Origin: Ramlibacter monticola
Lineage (GTDB): Bacteria; Pseudomonadota; Gammaproteobacteria; Burkholderiales; Burkholderiaceae_C
Reading direction: 5' to 3'
DNA: 64,000 bases
Assembly: GCF_016722785.1 (NCBI RefSeq)
Contig: NZ_JAEQNE010000011.1
Coordinates: forward strand, 1-64,000
Below, piece after piece: positions 16,253 through 24,953 of this stretch (position 1 is the first letter of the stretch; every line of letters begins with the position of its first letter). A program made the translations under genes and the position numbers. The notes below the pieces were generated by a model. It made no database searches and was not told the DNA's origin. It saw only the letters and a list, made by a program, of their open reading frames with translations.

Positions 16253-16849
16253 TCAGACGCGGCCCTGGGCTTCCGCCTGGCGCCGCAGTTCTTCCGCCAG
16301 TTCCTCTTCGGCGGTCTTGGCGATCTTCTTCTCGGTGGGATCGGGGATCAGCCCCTGCAGGAAGGCGATGCGCTTGATGAATTCGGAGAGGCCCTGCAGC
16401 AGCAGCAGGCCGAATCCGATCGGCATCAGCAGGTACACCGGCCAGCGGATCAGGCCGCCGGCGTTGGACGACATCTCGCCCGAGCGGAAACCCTGCAGGA
16501 AGAAGGGGGTGCCGAACCACAGCACGACCAGGCACATGGGCGTGAGGAACAGGGCGAAGCCGATGACGTCGATCCAGATCTGCTTGCGTTTGGCGAGACG
16601 GCTGGAGACCACGTCGATCTTCACGTGCTCGCCATTGAGCAGCGTGTAGCCCGCGGCCAGCAGGAAGGCGCCGGCGAACAGGTACCACTGCACTTCGAGG
16701 TAGGCGTTGGAACTGGCGTTGAAGACCTTGCGGACGAGGGCGTTGATGCCGCTGATCACCGTGGAGGCGAGAATGAGCCAGATGACCCATCTGCCGACCA
16801 GCGCGTTCAGCCAGTCGATCGCGCCGGAGAGTTTCAATAGACCACGCAT
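16253..16849 (-). CDS. TRAP transporter small permease subunit DctQ
   Basis: This 198-residue protein has four transmembrane segments, with the DctQ pattern starting near residue 10 (LSGAIDWLNALVGRWVIWLI) and EVQWYLFAGAFLLAAGYTL around residue 55. The tail is charged (EKKIAKTAEEELAEELRRQ). GGAGACA lies upstream of the ATG at 16849. It supports DctM and helps dock the binding protein. It is first in a dctQ-dctM unit. The roughly 180-base gap to the divergent gene at 17033 should hold promoters for both. Confidence 0.9.
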   Translation of the reverse strand: MRGLLKLSGAIDWLNALVGRWVIWLILASTVISGINALVRKVFNASSNAYLEVQWYLFAGAFLLAAGYTLLNGEHVKIDVVSSRLAKRKQIWIDVIGFALFLTPMCLVVLWFGTPFFLQGFRSGEMSSNAGGLIRWPVYLLMPIGFGLLLLQGLSEFIKRIAFLQGLIPDPTEKKIAKTAEEELAEELRRQAEAQGRV

Positions 16850-17032
16850 GCTGTCTCCGTCTTATGATTTCCGATGGCCGAGCGGACCCCGGATTGTCGG
16901 GTAGAGTGGAAGTAAGCAGAAATTCTAGGAAGCCGGTTCTGGCCAACCTGACAGCATCGTGACGCAACCGGATACAAGCATCCGTGTTTGCACGGGCTGG
17001 ACGGCCAGCGCACCCGCCGCCATACCCGCCCC

Positions 17033-18280
17033 ATGGCTGACGCCCTCGCCCTCATCGACACGCCCGACATGCGGCGCGCGGACCGCGAGCGGCTGTCGCT
17101 GGCGCTGATGGACGCGCGCAACCACACCCTGCAGCTGCTGGCCCGCCTCGAGCAGGCGCTGGGGGCCATGCTGCGCCTGCCGCCGGGCACCGACGGCGTG
17201 CCGCCCCTGTGGCTGGCGGGGCACATGGGCTGGCTCGCCGAGTACTGGATCGGGCGCAACCCGCAGCGCAACCTGGGGCCGCGCTGTCCGACGGACGGCA
17301 TGCACCTGGCCAGCGTGGAGCCGCAGGCGGACCGCTGGTTCGATCCCTCGCTGGTCCCCCGCGCCGAGCGCGCGTCGCTGGAGCTGCCCGGGCCCGAGGC
17401 AGTCAAGGCGTACCTGCTCGACACGCTGGAGACCACGCTCGAACTGCTGGAGCACACGCCCGACGAGGACGACGCGCTCTACTTCTTCCGCATGGCGCTG
17501 TTCCACGAGGACCTGCGCGGCGAGGAACTGGTGATGCTCGCCCAGGCGGCCGGCGTGCAGGTCGGGATCGCACTTCCGCAGGGCGTGGCCGCCCGGCCGC
17601 CGCTGGGCCTGCCGGCCACGCGCTGGACGATCGGCTGGTCGGACGGCGGCTTCGCGCTGGACGTCGAGCGCGGCCACGAGGTGGTGCTGGTGCCCGAATT
17701 CGAGATCGACGCGCAGCCGGTGACCTGGGCGCAGTACGTCGAATTCATCGACGACGGCGGCTACGACCGGCAGGAGCTGTGGCATCCGGAAGGCTGGAAC
17801 TGGCTGCAGCGCGAGGCCGAGGGGGAGGGCCGACGCGCCCCGGGGCACGTGGAGCAGATCGGCGTGGCCAGCGGCGCGGTGCTGCAGACGCTGTTCGGCC
17901 GCCCCACGCGCATGGGCGGCAGCCAGTTCGCGATGCATGCGAGCTGGTGGGAAGCCGACGCCTATGCCCGCTGGGCGCAGCGGCGCCTGCCGACCGAGGC
18001 CGAATGGGAGATCGCCGCCCACCAGGCCGGCCGCCGCGGCTTCCGCTGGGGCGACGTGCGCGAATGGACGGCGGGGACGCTGCGGCCCTGGGCCGGCTTC
18101 GCGCCGGCCGCCTGGTCGCCGACGGCGGAACTCGATGCACAGGCGGTGTTCGGCAAGGCGCGGGTGCAGCGCGGCGCCTCCTTCGCGACGCGCGCGCGGA
18201 TGAAGCATCCGAAGGCGCGCTGGTGGGCGCTGCCGGGGCGGGATGACGGGTTCGTCGGTTTCCGGACTTGCGCCCTGTGA
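17033..18280 (+). CDS. EgtB-like DinB/FGE-sulfatase domain protein
   Basis: This 415-residue protein has an N-terminal DinB-like helical domain (about 20-170) and a C-terminal formylglycine-generating/sulfatase-modifying-like domain (about 205-415: FEIDAQPVTWAQYVEFI, RLPTEAEWEIAA, GASFATRARMKHPK, DGFVGFRTC). This is the architecture of ergothioneine synthase EgtB and of selenoneine synthase SenA, which join histidine betaine to a sulfur or selenium donor at a non-heme iron. The first iron His is probably H64 (AGHMGW). The expected His-x3-His reads FHEDLRGEE, with H158 kept but the second His replaced by R162. Iron binding or activity may therefore differ. No egtD, senB or senC partner is adjacent. 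The ATG at 17033 is preferred over a TTG at 16988. Confidence 0.75.
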   Translation: MADALALIDTPDMRRADRERLSLALMDARNHTLQLLARLEQALGAMLRLPPGTDGVPPLWLAGHMGWLAEYWIGRNPQRNLGPRCPTDGMHLASVEPQADRWFDPSLVPRAERASLELPGPEAVKAYLLDTLETTLELLEHTPDEDDALYFFRMALFHEDLRGEELVMLAQAAGVQVGIALPQGVAARPPLGLPATRWTIGWSDGGFALDVERGHEVVLVPEFEIDAQPVTWAQYVEFIDDGGYDRQELWHPEGWNWLQREAEGEGRRAPGHVEQIGVASGAVLQTLFGRPTRMGGSQFAMHASWWEADAYARWAQRRLPTEAEWEIAAHQAGRRGFRWGDVREWTAGTLRPWAGFAPAAWSPTAELDAQAVFGKARVQRGASFATRARMKHPKARWWALPGRDDGFVGFRTCAL

Positions 18281-18357
18281 GCGGCTTCGTTTCGGGGCGG
18301 GGTTCGTCGCGCCTGCCGCACATCGCCTGCCGCGACGTCCCCGGGAAGATCGAGCCC

Positions 18358-19455
18358 CTACGCAGCACGCTTGGGCGGTAGATCCCACCACGGCAACTGC
18401 GCCTTCAGGCTCAACACCTCGCCGCTGCGCCACGGCGTGTAGCCCGCCAGCGCGCCCACCTGCCGCTGCCACTCCTCGCTTTGCAGCAGCCGCCGCAGGG
18501 TCGCGATCGGCGGCTCCTCCAGCGCTTCCTTGAGGCACACGAGGTAATAGCGCTCCTGCAGCAAGGACACGAAGTCGAGCCCGCGCGCGCGCGCCGCGGC
18601 CTCGATCCCCAGGCCCGCATCGGCGCTGCCCGAGGCCACGGCCTGCGCCACGGCAGCATGGGACGGCTCCTCGCGCTCGAAGCCGGAAACGTCCGAACGC
18701 GCCAGTCGCTCGCGCGCCAGCAACTCCTCGCACAGCAGCCGCGTCCCGCTGCCTCGCGCCCGGTTCACGAACCGCGCGCGCCGCCCGGCGACATCCGAGA
18801 ACGATGCCAGCCGCAGCGGATTGCCCGGAGCCACCATCAGCCCCTCGCTGCGTTCCGCAAATCCGATCAGCTTGTGGCGACCCGTCTGCAACAGCGGCTG
18901 GTAGGTGCGCTGCGTCAGGCTGCCCAGCCCCGGCTGCTGCGAGCTGTGGAAGCCCGCCAGCGTGCAGCGCCCCTCGTTGAGCGCCGTGATCGCGTCGACG
19001 CTGCCGCAGAAACGCACGTCCAGGTGCAGCCGCGCCCGGTCCACGGCGAAGCCGCGCAGCAGCGACAGGCCGTCGTCGTGGCTCGCGAACAGCGTCAGCA
19101 CCTGCGCCGTGTCGTCGAAGGCGACCGCGAAGGCCCGCTCCAGCTCCGCGTGCAGCGCCTCGATCTGCGGCGCGAGCCGCGCCTGCGCCTGCCGCTCGGC
19201 CCACAGCAGCTTCTCGCCGAAGGGCGCGAGGCGGGCCCGCTGGCCCTTCTCCCACACGATCAGCGGATGCGCGAGCTGCGCCTCCCAGCGCCGCAGCTCG
19301 CCCCACACGTGCCGGTACGACAGTCCCAGCTCGCGCGCCGCGCCCGAGATGGAACCCTGTTCCTGCACGGCGTGCAGGAGGTCCATCAGGGCGTTTCGCA
19401 CCCAGCCGTCCTGGCGGCGGGGGGCGAAGTCGTAGCGCAGTTCCACCTTGTCCAT
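18358..19455 (-). CDS. ModE-like regulator with periplasmic-binding-like effector domain
   Basis: This 365-residue protein has an N-terminal ModE/LysR-type winged helix (residues 20-75: GSISGAARELGLSYRHVWGE) and a C-terminal PBP-like domain (about 105-330, GSVDAITALNEGRCTLAGFH and NRARGSGTR). It lacks the TOBE molybdate-binding domains of classical ModE. Proteins of this type are found beside molybdate or tungstate transporters and sense the oxyanion or a cofactor intermediate. Here tupBCA lies 3 kb away, with the FIST and kinase genes between, so control of tungstate uptake is a reasonable inference. It is divergent from the FIST gene, sharing a ~115-base promoter region. Confidence 0.8.
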   Translation of the reverse strand: MDKVELRYDFAPRRQDGWVRNALMDLLHAVQEQGSISGAARELGLSYRHVWGELRRWEAQLAHPLIVWEKGQRARLAPFGEKLLWAERQAQARLAPQIEALHAELERAFAVAFDDTAQVLTLFASHDDGLSLLRGFAVDRARLHLDVRFCGSVDAITALNEGRCTLAGFHSSQQPGLGSLTQRTYQPLLQTGRHKLIGFAERSEGLMVAPGNPLRLASFSDVAGRRARFVNRARGSGTRLLCEELLARERLARSDVSGFEREEPSHAAVAQAVASGSADAGLGIEAAARARGLDFVSLLQERYYLVCLKEALEEPPIATLRRLLQSEEWQRQVGALAGYTPWRSGEVLSLKAQLPWWDLPPKRAA

Positions 19456-19569
19456 GCGTGGAGTATGGACGAGCCGTGTAGCCCGCTGCCCAGGGGGAAG
19501 GCCGCTGCCGTCCTACAGCGTGGAGCCCGGCCTCCACCCATAGTTCAAGCTCCCCAAGGGAGCCTGTCC

Positions 19570-20736
19570 ATGACCGAGGGCCATAGCGCGATCACCGATG
19601 AACGGGACAGCGCACGTGCCGGCTTCCAACTGGGCCGCTCCATCCGCAAGGCCTTTCACGGCGCCCCGGCCGATGCGGTCGTGGTGTTCGCCTCGGCCGG
19701 CCACGGGCACGCGGCCTTGCTCAATGCGCTCGCCGACGAGGCCGGCACCGAGGCCATCGTCGGTGCGTCCTCGGCCGGAGAGTTCGTCGAAGGCCAGGGC
19801 GGCGAGGGCCGGGCGGCGGCGATGGGGCTGCGTTCGGACACGATGCACTTCGCCGTGGGCCTGGGGAAGGGCGTCGGCGTCGACGCCGGGCGCGCGGCCA
19901 CCGAGGCCGTGTCCGCCTTCCAGGGCGTGCTGCGCGCCTCGCAGCCCTACCGCAGCGCGTTGGTCATGACCGATGCGCCGGCTGCGCACGGCGGGCTGCT
20001 GGTGGAGGAACTCACGCTCCGCACGGCCGGCAACTATTGCTTCTTCGGTGGCGGCGCCGGCGACGACGGCCGCTTGCAGCGCACCTGCGTGTTCGCCGGG
20101 CGCGCCGCCCACGCCGATGCGCTGGCCGCGCTGGAGATCCTGTCGCACAGCCCGGTCGGCGTGGGCGTGGCGCACGGCTGGGTGCCGGCCGGGCCGGGCC
20201 TGCGGGTGACCGAGGCCGAGGGCCACCGGCTCGTCAGCCTCAATGGCATCCCGGCCGTGCACGCCCTGCAGGAGTACGCCGAGCTCACCGGCCAGAAGTT
20301 CCACCTGAAGGACCCCATGCCATTCTTCCTGCACAACGTGATCGGCATCCGCCGGGGCGACGGCTACCGGCTGCGCGCGCCCCTGGCCGTGCAGGACGAC
20401 GGCGCGATCCTGTGCGCCGCCGCCCTGTCCGAGGGCTCGGTGGTGCACGTCATGAAGACCACGGCGGCCTCCACCGTGCTGGCGGCGCGCCAGGCCACCT
20501 CGGAGGCGCTGCGCGCGCTCGCCGGCGCGCGGCCCGCCGCCGCCTTCGTGTTCGGCTGCGTCGCGACGCGGCTGCGCATGGGCAGCGCTTTCGGGGACGA
20601 GCTCGAGGCCTGCGCCCGACTGCTCGAGCCCGCCGGCTTCGTCGGCTGCGACACCTACGGGCAGATCGCGCGCGCCGAAGGCCAGTCCAGCGGCTTCCAC
20701 AACTGCACTGCCGTCGTGTGTGCGCTGCCCCAGTGA
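19570..20736 (+). CDS. FIST-domain sensor protein
   Basis: This 388-residue cytoplasmic protein consists of FIST_N (about 35-225, starting AVVVFASAGHGHAALLNAL and IVGASSAGEFVEGQ) and FIST_C (about 240-370, ALQEYAELTG and GSAFGDELEACARLL). FIST domains are predicted small-ligand (possibly amino acid) sensors of signal transduction proteins. AAGGGA is 9 bases before the ATG at 19570; longer in-frame extensions upstream overlap the divergent regulator and are rejected. The stop overlaps the GTG start of the following histidine kinase by four bases, so this is probably the detached sensor of that kinase. Confidence 0.85.
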   Translation: MTEGHSAITDERDSARAGFQLGRSIRKAFHGAPADAVVVFASAGHGHAALLNALADEAGTEAIVGASSAGEFVEGQGGEGRAAAMGLRSDTMHFAVGLGKGVGVDAGRAATEAVSAFQGVLRASQPYRSALVMTDAPAAHGGLLVEELTLRTAGNYCFFGGGAGDDGRLQRTCVFAGRAAHADALAALEILSHSPVGVGVAHGWVPAGPGLRVTEAEGHRLVSLNGIPAVHALQEYAELTGQKFHLKDPMPFFLHNVIGIRRGDGYRLRAPLAVQDDGAILCAAALSEGSVVHVMKTTAASTVLAARQATSEALRALAGARPAAAFVFGCVATRLRMGSAFGDELEACARLLEPAGFVGCDTYGQIARAEGQSSGFHNCTAVVCALPQ

Positions 20737-22376
20737 CCACCGGGTCGCGGCCCCTGCGTGACCTGCTGCACCCCCTCGCCGATCCGGCACAGCGGGACGA
20801 GGCGGCGCGCGTGCTGGCTGGCGTGCTCGGTGCCCAACGGCTGCTGCTGTACGTGAAGGACCCCGCGCTCGCGGTGCTGCTGCCGGCGCCCGGCATGCCC
20901 AAGACTGTCGCGGGCGGCCCGCAATGGCGAGCGTTCCTGCGCCGCTGCCAGGCGGAGGCGCGCCCCGTCGGCAAGGTCGACCTTCCGGCGGATGCGCAGC
21001 TGGACGCGCAGGCGATCGCGGCCGACGGCGCCGCGCTGATCCTGGTGGGTGCGCTGCCCGCGAGGCAGGCGCTGGACGAACTGGAGGACGCCTTCCCCCT
21101 GCTGGCCGCGCTGCTGAACGCGCAGCAGATGCTGCAGGTCGAGCGCGCCGAAGCGGCCGCCGCCCGCGACGCCGCCGCGCAGGCGCAGGAGCTCGCGCAC
21201 GCGCTGGACGCGTCGCGCTCGGCTTCCGCCGAACTGAACCTGCAGCTGCGCTACGAACACGAGCGCAAGGACGAATTCCTCGCCATGCTGGCCCACGAGC
21301 TGCGCAATCCGCTGTGGCCGCTGGCCAATTCGATCGAGCTCCTGCGCCGCGGCCCCTCGGCGCAGGACATGCTGGTGGCGCGCCAGCTCGACGTGATGGC
21401 GCGCCAGCTGCAGCAGCTCACCCGCCTGGTCGACGACCTGCTGGACGTCTCCCGCGTGAGCCGCGGGCAGATCGAGCTTCGGCGCGAGCGGCTCGCGCTG
21501 CAGGAAATCCTCGACGACGCGATCGAGTCCGTGCGCCCGCTGATGGAGAAGCGTTCGCACCGGCTGGTCCGCCTCACGGAACCGACGGCGGCGCAGGTCC
21601 ACGGGGACCGCGTGCGGCTCACGCAGGCCTTCGTCAACCTGCTGGGCAACGCGGCCAAGTACACCGGGGAGGGCGGGCGCATCGCGGTGTCGGTCGTGCT
21701 GGACCAGCATCGCGTCTCGGTGGTGCTGCAGGACAGCGGCATCGGCATTCCGCAGGACATGCTGTCGCGCGTGTTCGACATGTTCACGCAGGTTCCTTGC
21801 GCCGGGGCGCATTCGCAGGGCGGGCTGGGCATCGGCCTCACGCTGGTGCGCCGGCTGGTGGAACTGCACGGCGGCCGCGTGTCGGCCTACAGCCGCGGGG
21901 CGAGCCTGGGCAGCATCTTCACCGTGAGCCTGCCGCTGCTGACGGCGGCCTGCGTCGCGCCGGCGCCCGGGTCCGCGGCGGCGATGCAGATGCAGCCCGC
22001 CGCGCTCGAGGCCGTGCGCGTCCTGGTGGTGGACGACAACCGCGACGGCGCGGAAACGCTGGCCGCCCTGGTCGAAGTGATGGGCGCCCAGACCCGCATC
22101 GCGCACGAAGGGGAGGAGGCGCTGCGGCTCGCCGAATCCTTCGACCCGAAGCTGATCCTGCTCGATATCGGCCTGCCCGGCATGGACGGGTACGAGACCG
22201 CGCGCCGGCTGCGGCAGCTCCCGGCCCTGCGCGCACGGCTGGTGGCGCTGACCGGCTTCGGCTCGCAGGCGGACCGCGAGCGCGCGCTGGAGGCCGGGTT
22301 CGACGAACACCTGGTGAAGCCGCTGGCGCCGGAAATCATGCTGGGCCTGCTCGCCCCTATGCACGCGCCTTCATAA
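20733..22376 (+). CDS. Hybrid sensor histidine kinase / response regulator
   Basis: This 547-residue cytoplasmic protein starts at a GTG that overlaps the FIST stop (GTGA). In order it has a GAF-like region (1-130), a coiled coil (about 133-172), HisKA with the phospho-acceptor H188 in HELRNPLWPL, HATPase_c (N box NLLGNAAKYT, G1 DSGIGI, G2 GGLGIGLTL, about 290-405) and a C-terminal receiver (430-545) with D478 in LDIGLPGMDG. No membrane segments are seen, so input probably comes from the FIST protein. The output partner is not visible in the neighbourhood. An upstream extension inside the FIST gene in another frame is rejected. Confidence 0.9.
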   Translation: MTTGSRPLRDLLHPLADPAQRDEAARVLAGVLGAQRLLLYVKDPALAVLLPAPGMPKTVAGGPQWRAFLRRCQAEARPVGKVDLPADAQLDAQAIAADGAALILVGALPARQALDELEDAFPLLAALLNAQQMLQVERAEAAAARDAAAQAQELAHALDASRSASAELNLQLRYEHERKDEFLAMLAHELRNPLWPLANSIELLRRGPSAQDMLVARQLDVMARQLQQLTRLVDDLLDVSRVSRGQIELRRERLALQEILDDAIESVRPLMEKRSHRLVRLTEPTAAQVHGDRVRLTQAFVNLLGNAAKYTGEGGRIAVSVVLDQHRVSVVLQDSGIGIPQDMLSRVFDMFTQVPCAGAHSQGGLGIGLTLVRRLVELHGGRVSAYSRGASLGSIFTVSLPLLTAACVAPAPGSAAAMQMQPAALEAVRVLVVDDNRDGAETLAALVEVMGAQTRIAHEGEEALRLAESFDPKLILLDIGLPGMDGYETARRLRQLPALRARLVALTGFGSQADRERALEAGFDEHLVKPLAPEIMLGLLAPMHAPS

Positions 22377-22427
22377 CTCGCAAGCCCCGAGAGGCCGCGG
22401 GGCCGCGACCCCTTACCATCGCGGCCC

Positions 22428-23156
22428 ATGAATCCATTCCAGGAGAGCCTGGCGCGGGCCCTCCGACTGGTCGTGGGGGGCGATCCGGCGCTGTTCGAGA
22501 TCGTGGCGCGTTCGCTGGCGGTGAGCGGGCTGGCCTGCCTGCTCGCCTGCGCCCTGGGGCTGGTGCTGGGGGGCTGGCTGGCCGTTTCGCGCTTTCCCGC
22601 CCGCGGCGCGGTGGTGACCGTCCTGAACACCTTCCTCGCCGTGCCTTCGGTGGTGGTGGGCCTCGTGGTGTACCTGCTGCTCTCGCGCAGCGGGCCCTTC
22701 GGCTTCCTCGGCTGGCTGTTCTCGTTCAAGGCGATGGTGTTCGCGCAGGTGCTGCTGGTGCTGCCGGTGTGCACGGCGCTGACGCGCCAGGTGGTGGAGG
22801 ACGCCGAGCGCGCCAACGGCGAGCAGCTGCGCTCCATGGGCGCGAGCGGCGCGCTGCGCAGCCTGCTGCTGGCCTTCGACGAGCGCTACGCGCTGCTGAC
22901 GGTGCTGCTCGCCTGTTTCGGCCGCGCCATCTCGGAAGTCGGCGCGGTGATGATCGTCGGCGGCAACATCGAGGGCTTCACCCGCGTGATGACCACCGCG
23001 ATCGCGCTCGAGACGAGCAAGGGCGACCTGCCGCTGGCCCTGGCGCTGGGGCTCGTGCTGCTGGTGGTGGTGCTGGGTCTCAATGCGGGCATCGCGCTGA
23101 TCACTCGCTGGCGCGGCGCGCATGCCGAGGGCGTGGTGCTCGCGGGGACGGCGTGA
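22428..23156 (+). CDS. tupB: Tungstate ABC transporter permease TupB
   Basis: This 242-residue inner-membrane permease has six hydrophobic segments and the conserved cytoplasmic loop near residues 135-165 (ANGEQLRSMGASGALRSLL, the EAA-like ATPase contact). AVPSVVVGLVVYLLLSRSGP and ISEVGAVMIVGGNI are typical of the tungstate-type (TupB) permeases. Its stop overlaps the next start by one base (TGATG). It forms the tupBCA operon with the next two genes, delivering tungstate (and possibly molybdate) for pterin enzymes such as the molybdenum hydroxylase encoded at 33-36 kb. Confidence 0.9.
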   Translation: MNPFQESLARALRLVVGGDPALFEIVARSLAVSGLACLLACALGLVLGGWLAVSRFPARGAVVTVLNTFLAVPSVVVGLVVYLLLSRSGPFGFLGWLFSFKAMVFAQVLLVLPVCTALTRQVVEDAERANGEQLRSMGASGALRSLLLAFDERYALLTVLLACFGRAISEVGAVMIVGGNIEGFTRVMTTAIALETSKGDLPLALALGLVLLVVVLGLNAGIALITRWRGAHAEGVVLAGTA

Positions 23157-23854
23157 TGGCGGGGTGGATCCAGCTGAAGGGCGTCGACCTGGACTACGGC
23201 GCGGTGCAGGCCCTGCGCGGCGTCGACCTGCGCATCGCGACGGGCGAGCGGGTCGCCCTGATCGGGGCCAACGGCTGCGGCAAGAGCACGCTGCTGCGGG
23301 TGCTGGAAGGCATCCTGCGCCCCTCGGCCGGCTCCGTCGTGCGCGACGTGCGCCTGCGCCAGGCCATGGTGTTCCAGCGCCCCTTCGCGCTGCGGGCCTC
23401 GGTGCTGTTCAACGTGGCGCTGGCCCCGTGGCTGCGCGGCGCGCGCTGGCGCGCGGCCCGGGAACAGGCCGTGCTGGCGCTGGGCCGCGTGGGCCTCGGG
23501 GCCGTGGCGCTGCGCAACGCGCGCACGCTCTCGGGCGGGCAGCTGCAGCGGATGGCGTTCGCGCGCGCCTGGAGCCTGCGGCCCGACGTGCTTCTGCTGG
23601 ACGAGCCCACCGCCAGCCTCGACCCGCATGCCAAGCGCGAGGTCGAATCGCTGATGGCGGATTTCGCCGCCGCCGGCACCACGCTGGTCTTCGCCAGCCA
23701 CAACCTGGGCCAGGTGAAGCGCCTGGCCACCCGCGTGGTCTACCTGGAGCAGGGCCGGGTGCTGGCGGACCTGCCGGTCCGCGCCTTCTTCACCGGCCCG
23801 CTGGGACAGACCTCGCGCGAGGCCGAACTGTTCGTCAAGGGAGAGCTGGGATGA
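23156..23854 (+). CDS. tupC: Tungstate ABC transporter ATP-binding protein TupC
   Basis: This 232-residue ABC ATPase has Walker A GANGCGKST (about 38-46), the signature LSGGQLQRMAFARAW (about 125), Walker B VLLLDEPTASLDP and the switch His in FASHNLGQ. The start at 23156 overlaps the tupB stop by one base, and its end overlaps the tupA start by four bases (ATGA). It energises tungstate import through TupB. There is no C-terminal TOBE domain, which matches TupC rather than ModC. Confidence 0.9.
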   Translation: MAGWIQLKGVDLDYGAVQALRGVDLRIATGERVALIGANGCGKSTLLRVLEGILRPSAGSVVRDVRLRQAMVFQRPFALRASVLFNVALAPWLRGARWRAAREQAVLALGRVGLGAVALRNARTLSGGQLQRMAFARAWSLRPDVLLLDEPTASLDPHAKREVESLMADFAAAGTTLVFASHNLGQVKRLATRVVYLEQGRVLADLPVRAFFTGPLGQTSREAELFVKGELG

Positions 23855-24660
23855 ATTTCGCCCGCCGCGCGCTGTGCGCCTTCGCGTTCGCCCTGGCCGC
23901 CACCGGCGGCTTGGCGCAGCCCACCATGGTCATGGCCTCGACCACGTCGACCGAGCAGTCGGGCCTGTTCTCGCACCTGCTGCCGGAGTTCGCCAGGGCC
24001 AGCGGCGTGACGGTCAAGGTGGTCGCGGTCGGCACCGGGCAGGCCATCGACATCGCGAAGCGCGGCGACGCCGACGTGCTGTTCGTGCACGACCGCGCGG
24101 CGGAGGAAAAGTACGTGGCCGAGGGCTTCGCGCCACGCCGCTACCCCGTCATGTACAACGACTTCGTGCTGGTCGGGCCGAAGAACGATCCCGCCGGCAC
24201 CCGGGGCAACGACATCGTGGCGGCGCTGAAGAAGGTCGCGGCCGCCAACGCTCCCTTCGTCTCGCGCGGCGACAAGAGCGGGACCGATGCCGCGGAGAAG
24301 CGCTACTGGACGCAGGCCGGCCTCGCGAACCGCGGCAGCGGCTACAAGGAATGCGGCTGCGGCATGGGCCCGGCGCTGAACATCGGCGCGTCCAGCAACG
24401 CCTACGTGCTGGCCGACCGCGGCACCTGGCTCGGCTTCAAGAACCGGGGCGAGCTGGCGGTGCTGGTCGAGGGCGACCGGCGCCTGTTCAACCAGTACGG
24501 CGTCATGATCGTGAGCCCGCAGAAGTTCCCGCACGTGAGGGCCGCGGAGGCGCAGAAGTTCGTCGACTGGGTGACCTCCCCGGCGGGCCAGCAGGCGATC
24601 GCCAGCTACAGGATCAACGGCGAGCAGCTGTTCTTCCCAAACGCCGGCACGGCCAATTGA
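23851..24660 (+). CDS. tupA: Tungstate-binding periplasmic protein TupA
   Basis: This 269-residue binding protein has a Sec signal of about 22 residues (ending GGLAQ). The mature start ASTTSTEQSGLFSHLLP carries the TTS oxyanion-binding signature of TupA. A second anion-binding segment, VSRGDKSGT, follows near residue 150. The loop usually read as ESGQGMG or similar is here ECGCGMG with two cysteines, C168 and C170, which is unusual. It is coupled to tupC by an ATGA overlap and is last in the operon. TupA proteins prefer tungstate over molybdate. Confidence 0.88.
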   Translation: MNFARRALCAFAFALAATGGLAQPTMVMASTTSTEQSGLFSHLLPEFARASGVTVKVVAVGTGQAIDIAKRGDADVLFVHDRAAEEKYVAEGFAPRRYPVMYNDFVLVGPKNDPAGTRGNDIVAALKKVAAANAPFVSRGDKSGTDAAEKRYWTQAGLANRGSGYKECGCGMGPALNIGASSNAYVLADRGTWLGFKNRGELAVLVEGDRRLFNQYGVMIVSPQKFPHVRAAEAQKFVDWVTSPAGQQAIASYRINGEQLFFPNAGTAN

Positions 24661-24684
24661 GACGCGCGCGCTGGCGGCCCTCCT

Positions 24685-24860
24685 GCCGGCGGCGTCCTCG
24701 GCCGCCAGCTCGAAGCGCACCGTCTTGCCGCCGATGGTCGGCGCCTGCGCGTTGATCTCGTCGAGCGACCTGCGGACGCCGTTCTCGTTGTCCTTGCCGT
24801 AGCGCGCCTGCGCACCGGACAGCGGGCCGACGTGCCGATGCGCACGACCTGCGGGGCGAA
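24685..24860 (-). pseudogene. Remnant of a branched-chain amino acid binding protein (LivK-like)
   Basis: On the minus strand an N-terminal LivK-like mature segment is recognisable: QVVRIG, then in another frame HVGPLSGAQARYGKDNENGV and ALDEINAQ-like RSLDEINAQAPTIGGK, ending at about ELAAEDAAG. The switch of frame between QVVRIG and HVGPLSG is explained by loss of one base (GGCCAC to GGCAC). No signal peptide, start or downstream body remains, so this is a decayed fragment of roughly 55 codons in the gap after tupA. Confidence 0.75.
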
Positions 24861-24953
24861 ACAAAACGAAATGAAACGCGACCGGGCCGCGATGACCGCG
24901 CACGGCCCGGCCGGCAAGCTGCAGGTCCCGATCAACGCTGCCAGGAGCAAGCC

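Noticed and set aside
17033..18280. Selenoneine synthase SenA as a firm call
   Set aside because: The architecture fits, but senB and senC are absent and one iron-binding His is changed, so only an EgtB-like call is made.
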